A DNA stretch of 37,130 nucleotides from NCBI GenBank assembly GCA_022827405.1, contig JAJDTA010000124.1, forward strand, positions 1-37,130. Reading direction: 5' to 3'. The DNA comes from Acidimicrobiia bacterium. GTDB taxonomy: Bacteria; Actinomycetota; Acidimicrobiia; Acidimicrobiales; Bin134. Made by a program: the position numbers and the translations under genes. The notes under the pieces were generated by a model. That model made no database searches. It worked only from the letters and a program-made list of their open reading frames with translations, and was not told the DNA's origin. Position 1 is the stretch's first letter; each line of letters begins with the position of its first letter. This document shows, piece after piece, positions 31,005 to 37,130 of this stretch.

Positions 31005-32582
31005 CTAATCGGCTGGAGCCAGACCCAAATAGCGGGCCGCCTGTACCCCGTCGATGGCCACCAGAGCTTCAGCAACGGTCTTGGGCACCGGCTGGGAGGT
31101 GGCGATCACCATGGAAGCCCCCTCCCCGGTGGGCGCCCGGCCCACGTTCATGTCGTTGATGTTTATCCCCGCGTCCCCCAGCAGAGTGCCCACCGCGCCG
31201 ATCACACCGGGATGGTCGTCGTTGGACAGCAAGATCATGTGATCGGCGGGCGGCATGTGGATGGCGTGGTCGTCGGCGAGCACCAGCACCGGCTCTTGGC
31301 GGGCCCCGGTCAGCCGGCCGCCCAGGCTGTGACCCGCGCCCCGCACGGTGAGCAAGTTCACGTGTTCTTTGGATGTGGGCGTGCTGATGGCCCGTATTTC
31401 CATGCCCTTCTCTTTGGCCACGTCCATCGCGTTCACGTAGCTGACCTGCATGTCCGACACTGCGCTCAACAGCCCTTTGACCACCGACATCACCGCCACC
31501 GTGTTGTCGGGCTTGCCGATCTCGCCGATGAGCTCCACCTCCAATACCTCGGGCAGACGATCGCACAGGTTCCCGAACAGGCGTCCGAGCTGCTCGGCCA
31601 GCGGCATATAGGGTCGCAGCACGTCGGGAACGTTCTTGGCTGGCACGTTCACCGCCGCGGGCACGAACTCCCCGTCCAGCGCCAGAAGCACCTGGCTGGC
31701 AATGGCATCGCCCGCCTTGCTCTGGGCCTCCTCGGTGCTGGCCCCCAGATGGGGGGTGACCACCACCGAGTCGAGGTCGAACAGCGGCGATTCGGTGATG
31801 GGCTCGCCGTCGAACACGTCGAGCGCCGCTCCGGCGATGCGCCCCGAAGCCACTGCTTCGGCCAAGTCTGCTTCGTCCACGATCCCGCCCCGCGACACAT
31901 TCACGATCCGCAGGTTGGGCTTGGCCAGCTCCAGCAGCTCAGAGTTGATCAGCCCGACGGTCTCGGGGGTGCGGGCCACGTGGATGGTGATGAAGTCGGA
32001 CTGGGCAATCAGCTCCTCCAGCGAAACCAGCGCCATCACGCTGTGAAGGGCCGACTCCTCCGACACATAGGGGTCGCTGGCGATCACCCGCATGGCGAAC
32101 CCCAGCGCCCGCTCGGCCACCAGCCGGCCGATGCGGCCCAGCCCGATGATGCCCAGCGTCTTGTCGCTCAGCTCAATGCCCTCCCAGCGGCCCCGCTCCC
32201 ACCGCCCGTCGGTCAGCGCAGCATGGGCCTGGGGGATGTTCCGGGCCTGGGACAAGATCAACGCCATGGTGTGCTCGGCGGCCGAGATGATGTTGGACAA
32301 AGTGTCGTTCACCACCAGCACCCCGTGCTCGGTGGCGGCGTCTACGTCCACATTGTCCAAACCCACTCCGGCCCGGCCCACGATCGCCAGATCGCTGCCC
32401 GCGTCGAACACCTCGGCGGTCACCTGAGTGGCCGAGCGGATAATGAGCCCGTGCGCTCCCGCCACCGCCTCCAGCAGCTCATCGGGAGTCATCCCGGTGC
32501 GGACGTCAACCTCATGCCCCGCGTGGCGGAGCTTGGCCACCCCGATGTCGGCGATCTTCTCTGCTACCAATACCCGAGCCAT
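31005..32582 (-). CDS. serA: D-3-phosphoglycerate dehydrogenase (long form with ASB and ACT domains)
   Basis: The protein has 525 residues. Motifs: LAIVGRAGVGLDNVDVDAATEHGVLVVN, the NAD-binding GIIGLGRIGRLVAERALGFAMRVIASDPY, RGGIVDEADLAEAV, and the catalytic-His segment VVTPHLGASTEEAQSKAGDAIASQVL. The roughly 200-residue tail contains the allosteric substrate-binding domain and a C-terminal ACT domain (LLSNDDHPGVIGAVGTLLGDAGININDMNVGR), as in actinobacterial SerA. It oxidises 3-phosphoglycerate, the first step of serine synthesis, and serine probably inhibits via ACT. TATTCT lies eight bases before the ATG without a ribosome site, so it may be leaderless. It precedes leuA on the same strand. 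Confidence 0.97.
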   Translation of the reverse strand: MARVLVAEKIADIGVAKLRHAGHEVDVRTGMTPDELLEAVAGAHGLIIRSATQVTAEVFDAGSDLAIVGRAGVGLDNVDVDAATEHGVLVVNDTLSNIISAAEHTMALILSQARNIPQAHAALTDGRWERGRWEGIELSDKTLGIIGLGRIGRLVAERALGFAMRVIASDPYVSEESALHSVMALVSLEELIAQSDFITIHVARTPETVGLINSELLELAKPNLRIVNVSRGGIVDEADLAEAVASGRIAGAALDVFDGEPITESPLFDLDSVVVTPHLGASTEEAQSKAGDAIASQVLLALDGEFVPAAVNVPAKNVPDVLRPYMPLAEQLGRLFGNLCDRLPEVLEVELIGEIGKPDNTVAVMSVVKGLLSAVSDMQVSYVNAMDVAKEKGMEIRAISTPTSKEHVNLLTVRGAGHSLGGRLTGARQEPVLVLADDHAIHMPPADHMILLSNDDHPGVIGAVGTLLGDAGININDMNVGRAPTGEGASMVIATSQPVPKTVAEALVAIDGVQAARYLGLAPAD

Positions 32583-32590
32583 CGGCCCTC

Positions 32591-32596
32591 AGAATA
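32591..32596 (-). promoter_or_regulatory. -10-like box of serA (possibly leaderless)
   Basis: TATTCT on the minus strand ends eight bases before the serA ATG at 32582, the same hexamer and spacing as at leuB. No clear -35 element. Confidence 0.4.
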
Positions 32597-32653
32597 AACC
32601 GCGACCTGTGGCCTGCCGGGGACCAATATGCGACACCCGAGTGAATTAGCCCG

Positions 32654-34552
32654 CTAGCGGCGTATTTCCACCGGCGGGATGTCGTCAGCCAGATCGAATT
32701 CCAGGATCTGGGCGAAGAATGAGAGCTCGGCTTCCAGAGCAGTCACGATGTTCTCGGCCTGGCGGAATCCGTGCTGCTCGCCCTCGAACAGCAAGTAGGC
32801 CACCGGAATCGACCGCTGCTCGAGGGCGGCCACGATCATCTCGGCCTGGTTGGGGGGCACCACCACGTCTTCGGAGCCCTGGAGCACGATCATTGGCGCC
32901 TCGAAATCGTCCACGAAGTGGATGGGCGAGCGGGCCTGGTAGACCTCTTCATCTTCGGGGTACAGCCCTACCAGACTGTCCATGTAGCGGGCCTCGAACT
33001 TATGGGTGTCGATGGCCAACGCGGCCAGATCGGCTATCCCGTAGCGACTGGCCCCGGCGGCGAACACCTTGTGGAAGGCCAACGCGCACAGGGTCGTGTA
33101 GCCGCCGGCGCTGGAGCCTCGGATGATGAGCCGATCGCCGTCCACCTCGCCGGTGCGCACCAGGTGTCGGGCCGCGGCCACACAGTCGTCCACATCGCTC
33201 ACCCCCCACTGGCCCTGGAGGGCCTCCCGGTAGGCGGTGCCGTAGCCGGCGCTGCCTCGGTAGTTGACATCCACCACCGCGATCCCCCGGCTGGTCCAGT
33301 ACTGGATGCCGAGTTGGAGTTGGCTGCGGGCTGCGCCGGTAGGTCCGCCGTGGCCCAGCACCAGAAGCGGCGGCTTCTCCCCCGCTGGCGGCCGCGCGCT
33401 GGGATTGGTCGGTGGATAGAACAGCCCGTGGGCCTCCGCGTTGTCGGTGGTGGGAAAGGTGATCGGGCGAGGGGAGGAAAGATAAATCGCGTCGACCGCT
33501 GCCCTCGCCGGCGGACGGACAACCTCGTGCGTCCCGTCGGCCACGTCGATGCGCACTGCGGTGGGTTCTTGAGTGGGCGAGGCGACGATGGCGCAGACGG
33601 CATGGGGTCCGGCGGGGCGGACGCTGGCGTACGAGGTCCAGGGCAGATCAACCAGATACGGGTCGGACCTGTCGGGGGGTATGGCCCACAACTCGGCCAG
33701 CGACCCCCGCATGGCCGCCACAACCACCGTGTTGTCGTCGCACACCGCGTAGCTGGGGTCGTCGAATACCCAGGCCGGACGGTGCATCTCAGCGTCGAGC
33801 TCGAACACCGGGGTGAGCTCGTTCCCATCCAGGGCATACAGATTCCACCAGCCGTTGTGGTCGCTCACCACATAGAGGCGGCCGTCGGGGCCCCATTGAG
33901 GCTCCACCACCGAGCCGATGCCCGCCACTGCGCAATGGCCGTCCTCCCACAGCTCGGTTTGGTCCCAGGGCATGTTCGGGTGGTTCCACTGGACCCAGGC
34001 CAGCCGCTGGCCATCGGGGCTAGGGCGGGGCCATGCGTAGAAGTCGGCTCCGGTGGCCACCACCTCAGGTTCGCCAAGGCCATTGCCGATAAACCTGACG
34101 ATCTCATTGGCCTCCTCGCCGCCGCGCTCGCGTGCGACCAGATGGTTCTCTCGCACGCATACGGTGCCATCCCCGTGAGGCCGTCCATCGGCATAGCGAA
34201 AGCCGTGGAAGAAAGCTGGCTCGGGCGACACCGGGTGAGCTGCACCGTCAGCCGAAACACGCCAAAGGCGGCCGTCGGCATCGTCGCAGGCATACACGCC
34301 GTCGGCGCCGTCGGGCCACCAGGCGCCTCCGCCGTAGCTGTGTACCCGGGTCCGCACCGATGCCGAGCTCCACAGATCGCGGCCGTCGCACACCAGCGCG
34401 TTGCGCCCCGATTCCGCCGGCCGCGACTCGGTCCACCACATCCGGCCCCGCTGGTGCCACAAACTGACCGGCAGCGCGGCGTCGGCCACCATCGACTGGG
34501 CGGTAATGGGCGACGGCCAGCTTCCGTAGGCGAGGTTCTTCGGCTCGCTCAC
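32654..34552 (-). CDS. Prolyl oligopeptidase-like serine peptidase (S9 family)
   Basis: The protein has 632 residues from a GTG with GAGG upstream. The first roughly 360 residues are propeller-like (VHSYGGGAWWPDG, WPRPSPDGQRLAWVQWNHPNMPWDQTELW, VVEPQWGPDGRLYVVSDHNGWWNLY). The C-terminal alpha/beta-hydrolase domain has the S9 nucleophile motif RGSSAGGYTT with Ser near 481, Asp in QGSEDVVVPP near 562 and His in EGEQHGFR near 594. No signal peptide, so it is probably cytoplasmic and cuts short peptides, perhaps after particular residues (acylaminoacyl- or dipeptidyl-peptidase type). It lies between an aminotransferase and serA on one strand, with short gaps. Confidence 0.93.
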   Translation of the reverse strand: MSEPKNLAYGSWPSPITAQSMVADAALPVSLWHQRGRMWWTESRPAESGRNALVCDGRDLWSSASVRTRVHSYGGGAWWPDGADGVYACDDADGRLWRVSADGAAHPVSPEPAFFHGFRYADGRPHGDGTVCVRENHLVARERGGEEANEIVRFIGNGLGEPEVVATGADFYAWPRPSPDGQRLAWVQWNHPNMPWDQTELWEDGHCAVAGIGSVVEPQWGPDGRLYVVSDHNGWWNLYALDGNELTPVFELDAEMHRPAWVFDDPSYAVCDDNTVVVAAMRGSLAELWAIPPDRSDPYLVDLPWTSYASVRPAGPHAVCAIVASPTQEPTAVRIDVADGTHEVVRPPARAAVDAIYLSSPRPITFPTTDNAEAHGLFYPPTNPSARPPAGEKPPLLVLGHGGPTGAARSQLQLGIQYWTSRGIAVVDVNYRGSAGYGTAYREALQGQWGVSDVDDCVAAARHLVRTGEVDGDRLIIRGSSAGGYTTLCALAFHKVFAAGASRYGIADLAALAIDTHKFEARYMDSLVGLYPEDEEVYQARSPIHFVDDFEAPMIVLQGSEDVVVPPNQAEMIVAALEQRSIPVAYLLFEGEQHGFRQAENIVTALEAELSFFAQILEFDLADDIPPVEIRR

Positions 34553-34590
34553 TCGTCGGTCACCTCATTCGGGTCGGTCACGGCGACAGT

Positions 34591-35775
34591 TCACCCACCC
34601 AGTAGATCAGCGATGCGGCCGATCCCCTCGCCCAGATCGTCGTCACCGAGGGCGAACGAGAGCCGGGCATAGCCGGGGCCAGCGAAGGCCTCGCCGGGCA
34701 CGATGGCCACTTGGGCCTCGTCCAAAATCCATCCGGCCAGGTCGGCGGTGTTGCCGGGGATTCCGGCGCGCCCCAGCACCCCCTCGAAGGACGGGAAGGC
34801 GTAGAACGCCCCCTGGGGCTCGAGGCAGGTCACCCCTTCGATCCCGTTCAGCATCTTGTGCATGGCTTTTCGCCGCCGGTCGAAGGCGGCCCTCATCTCG
34901 GCCACCGCGTCCAGCGGCCCGCTCACCGCGGCCAGCGCGGCCCGCTGTGCCACGTTGGACACATTCGAGGTCTGATGCGACTGGAGGCTCACCGCCGCGT
35001 TGGCCGCGTCGGGAGGGCCGATCAGCCAGCCCACCCGCCAGCCGGTCATGGCGTAGGTCTTGGCCACTCCGTTGAGCACCAGACACCGGTCGGCCAACTC
35101 GGGGACCACCACCGGCATGGAGCAGAACTCGTGGTGGTCGTAGGTCAAGTGCTCATAGATCTCATCGGTGATCACCCAGACATCGTTGTCGGCGGCCCAC
35201 TGGCCGATGGCCTCTACCCGATCTCGGGGGTACACCGCTCCGGTGGGGTTGGACGGCGACACGAATACCAGGGCTTTGGTGCGGTCGGTGCGGGCGGCTT
35301 CGAGCTGCTCGACGGTAACCATGAAGCCATCATCAGCGGTGGTGGGCACCTCCACGCTGACTCCGCCGGCCAGGGCGATGGCCTCGGGGTAGGTGGTCCA
35401 GTAGGGGGCGGGCAACAGCACTTCGTCGCCGGGGTCCAGAAGCACGGCAAAGCCGTTGTACACCGCGTGCTTGCCGCCGTTGGTCACCACCACCTGCGAC
35501 GGCTCTACTTCGTAGCCCGAATCCCGCATGGTCTTGGCTGCTATGGCCTCCCTCAACTCGGGTAGGCCCCCGGCTGGGGAGTAGCGGTGGTTCTTCGGGT
35601 CGTCTACCGCGGCGCGTGCCGCGTCCAAGATGGCCGCCGGGGTGGGAAAGTCGGGCTCGCCCGCCCCAAAGCTGATCACCGGCGCCCCCTGGGCCTTGAG
35701 TGCTTTGGCCTTGGCGTCCACCGCCAGAGTGGCTGAGGGGGCAATCGCGGAAATGCGCTGGGATATACGAGCCAT
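34591..35775 (-). CDS. Class I PLP-dependent aminotransferase (aspartate aminotransferase-like)
   Basis: The protein has 394 residues. Motifs of the subgroup I-beta aspartate/aromatic aminotransferases: [78 protein letters not shown], and the PLP-lysine motif [21 protein letters not shown], with [17 protein letters not shown] near the end. It would move amino groups between aspartate (or another acid) and 2-oxoglutarate. The precise substrate is not decided by sequence. It heads the minus-strand run with the S9 peptidase and serA and is divergent from serC. Confidence 0.94.
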   Translation of the reverse strand: MARISQRISAIAPSATLAVDAKAKALKAQGAPVISFGAGEPDFPTPAAILDAARAAVDDPKNHRYSPAGGLPELREAIAAKTMRDSGYEVEPSQVVVTNGGKHAVYNGFAVLLDPGDEVLLPAPYWTTYPEAIALAGGVSVEVPTTADDGFMVTVEQLEAARTDRTKALVFVSPSNPTGAVYPRDRVEAIGQWAADNDVWVITDEIYEHLTYDHHEFCSMPVVVPELADRCLVLNGVAKTYAMTGWRVGWLIGPPDAANAAVSLQSHQTSNVSNVAQRAALAAVSGPLDAVAEMRAAFDRRRKAMHKMLNGIEGVTCLEPQGAFYAFPSFEGVLGRAGIPGNTADLAGWILDEAQVAIVPGEAFAGPGYARLSFALGDDDLGEGIGRIADLLGG

Positions 35776-35859
35776 GAGCGCAGCTTTTCACACCACTGCC
35801 GGGAAGCGGATGTCAATTCGCGCCAGGGCGAACAACGCCGATTGGGCTCTTGGCGTCGG

Positions 35860-35865
35860 TATCGT
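35860..35865 (+). promoter_or_regulatory. -10-like box of serC (possibly leaderless)
   Basis: TATCGT ends eight bases before the GTG start at 35874, with no ribosome site between. The -35 region is not convincing. Confidence 0.3.
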
Positions 35866-35873
35866 GGGGCCTC

Positions 35874-36998
35874 GTGAGCAGTGTTGCCCAAACCCCCGTA
35901 GTCACCATCCCATCCGACCTGCTGCCCGAAGACGGCCGCTTCGGCAGCGGGCCTTCGCGGGTACGGCCGGAGGCCGCCACCGCCCTCGCGGAAGCAGCCG
36001 ACAATTTCCTCGGCACCAGCCACCGCAAGGCCACCGTGAAAGACGTGGTCCATCGGCTCCGGGCCGGGGTGGCCGAGCTGTTTTCGCTGCCCGACGGCTA
36101 CGAGGTGGCGCTGGGCAACGGAGGCACTACCGGGTTCTGGGACGCGGCCATTTTCAACTTGATCGAAGCCCGCAGCCAGCACCTGAGCTTCGGGGCGTTC
36201 TCGGCCAAGTTCGCGGCCGGTGTGGCCGGGGCACCCCATCTGGAAGCCCCCGAGATCATCAGCTCAGAACCCGGCACCCACCCCGAGGCGGTGGCCAACC
36301 CCTCAGTGGACGCCTATGCCCTCACTCACAACGAGACCTCTACTGGGGTTTCGATGGAGCTGCGCCGTCCCAGCGGGGAAGGCCTCGTGCTGGTGGACGC
36401 CACGTCAGGGGCCGGAGGGTTGCGGTTCGACCCCGCTGAAACCGACGTGTACTACTTCGCCCCCCAGAAATGCCTGGCCGCTGACGGCGGGCTGTGGCTG
36501 GCCTGCTGTTCGCCCGCCGCGGTGGAGCGCATCGAACGGATAGCGGCGTCCGACCGCTGGATCCCCCCGTCCTTGAATCTGGCCATCGCCCTGGGAAGCT
36601 CCCGCAAAGACGAGACCTACAACACCCCAGCGCTGGCCACCGTGTTCTTGGCCGTTCACCAGGTGGAGTGGATCAACGTCAACGGCGGGTTGGAGTGGGC
36701 CGCCACCCGCTGCGATCAGTCGGCCGACGTCATCTATTCCTGGGCTGAAGGGCGGGATTTCACCACTCCGTTCGTGGCTGACACCGCCATTCGCAGTCAT
36801 GTCGTAGCCACCATCGACTTCGACGGCGTGTCGGCCGACGAGGTGGCCGCTGTGTTGCGAACCAATGGCATCGTCGATGTGGAGTCGTACCGGGCGCTGG
36901 GCCGAAACCAGCTCCGGGTGGCCCTGTTCCCGGCCATTCCCCCCTCGGATATCGCCGCGCTGTGCGGCTGCATCGACTACGTAGTGGAGAATCTGTAG
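35874..36998 (+). CDS. serC: Phosphoserine aminotransferase (actinobacterial type)
   Basis: The protein has 374 residues from a GTG at 35874 (MSSVAQTPVVTIPSDLLPEDGRFGSGPSRVRPE); the track start, a TTG at 35850, is less likely. It follows the Mycobacterium-type SerC almost motif for motif: LFGTSHR-like FLGTSHRKATVKDVV, LFSLPDGYEVALGNGGTTGFWDAA, HNETSTGVSMELRRP, DATSGAGGL, the PLP-lysine region YYFAPQKCLAADGGLWLA, DETYNTPALAT and YRALGRNQLRVALFPA. It converts 3-phosphohydroxypyruvate to phosphoserine with glutamate, after SerA. It is divergent from the aminotransferase and followed after two bases by a YqgE/AlgH gene. Confidence 0.96.
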   Translation: MSSVAQTPVVTIPSDLLPEDGRFGSGPSRVRPEAATALAEAADNFLGTSHRKATVKDVVHRLRAGVAELFSLPDGYEVALGNGGTTGFWDAAIFNLIEARSQHLSFGAFSAKFAAGVAGAPHLEAPEIISSEPGTHPEAVANPSVDAYALTHNETSTGVSMELRRPSGEGLVLVDATSGAGGLRFDPAETDVYYFAPQKCLAADGGLWLACCSPAAVERIERIAASDRWIPPSLNLAIALGSSRKDETYNTPALATVFLAVHQVEWINVNGGLEWAATRCDQSADVIYSWAEGRDFTTPFVADTAIRSHVVATIDFDGVSADEVAAVLRTNGIVDVESYRALGRNQLRVALFPAIPPSDIAALCGCIDYVVENL

Positions 36999-37000
36999 CA

Positions 37001-37130
37001 ATGGATGCGGGGGCTGACACCACCGGAAAGCTGTTGGTGGCCACCCCGCTCATCGGCGACGGAAACTTCGATCGCACCGTGGTGCTGATGCTGGCCCATC
37101 AGGAGGAGGGGGCAGCCGGTGTGGTGTTGA
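37001..37130 (+). CDS. YqgE/AlgH family (UPF0301) protein, 5' part only
   Basis: This frame is not in the ORF track because it runs off the right edge. From ATG 37001 I read MDAGADTTGKLLVATPLIGDGNFDRTVVLMLAHQEEGAAGVVL. That is the typical start of the YqgE/AlgH family (GKLLVATP, FDRTVVL.L.H...GA.GVVLN). The family's role is unclear; it is sometimes linked to regulation in proteobacteria. It begins two bases after the serC stop and is probably cotranscribed. About 43 codons are visible. Confidence 0.85.
   Translation, partial: MDAGADTTGKLLVATPLIGDGNFDRTVVLMLAHQEEGAAGVVL

Noticed and set aside
30909-32597. 562-residue plus-strand ORF opposite serA
   Set aside because: His/Gln/Gly-rich antisense translation; serA has all expected motifs, and this frame also covers the attenuator.
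32771-34672. 633-residue plus-strand ORF opposite the S9 peptidase
   Set aside because: Antisense shadow without recognisable motifs.
1-37130. CRISPR arrays, insertion sequences, phage or toxin-antitoxin genes
   Set aside because: No regularly spaced repeats, transposase or integrase motifs, or short paired genes were found; the only repeats are the dispersed 58-bp element, a 20-bp duplication and the lipoprotein tract.

Overview
The window reads as a high-GC chromosomal segment from an actinobacterium, most likely of the class Acidimicrobiia or a close relative. The organism call is an inference. It rests on the Mycobacterium-type phosphoserine aminotransferase SerC, the long actinobacterial LeuA, a tRNA gene without an encoded CCA end, several start codons that look leaderless, and the catabolic flavour of the accessory genes. 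I see no phage genes, transposases or CRISPR array.

Layout. Bases 1-3942 (minus) hold a branched-chain amino acid/amide (Liv/HAAT) ABC importer. Its two permeases and one ATPase are fused into one 1003-residue polypeptide, followed by a substrate-binding lipoprotein cut by the window edge; this cut gene is not in the ORF track. Bases 4014-11108 hold lipid or xenobiotic-type genes: a DinB/TIGR03084-like protein, an amidohydrolase, a small unknown protein coupled to a crotonase, a quinone-reductase-like MDR enzyme, an LLM-class flavin oxidoreductase and an APH-type phosphotransferase. Bases 11132-16770 (minus) hold a second Liv importer with a binding lipoprotein, a LivHM fusion, LivG, LivF and a small membrane protein. 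Bases 16882-22451 (minus) carry leuB-ilvE-cimA-unknown-gltX-tRNA-Gln. The cimA frame is broken by one extra base in a G6 run.

Bases 22508-25969 (plus) hold greA, an alpha/beta hydrolase, leuC and leuD. Then come a coiled-coil membrane protein and a large secreted beta-propeller lipoprotein. Bases 29125-35775 (minus) carry an aminotransferase, an S9 peptidase, serA and leuA. Divergently, serC and the start of a YqgE/AlgH gene run off the right edge; the latter is also missing from the ORF track.

Functionally this is a branched-chain amino acid neighbourhood. LeuA, LeuCD, LeuB and IlvE make leucine. CimA with LeuCD and LeuB would feed isoleucine synthesis from pyruvate. Two Liv-type importers may recover the same or related compounds. 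SerA and SerC make serine.

The most informative regulatory signal is upstream of leuA. It consists of an 11-codon open frame ending in four leucine codons, a perfect 11-bp hairpin, and a terminator with six T residues. This is the layout of a ribosome-mediated leucine attenuator, and its promoter lies so close to the ATG that the leader mRNA may itself be leaderless. Other signals worth attention are a symmetric 9-bp inverted repeat between two divergent genes, a dispersed 58-bp intergenic repeat, and TANNNT boxes 7-8 bases before several start codons.
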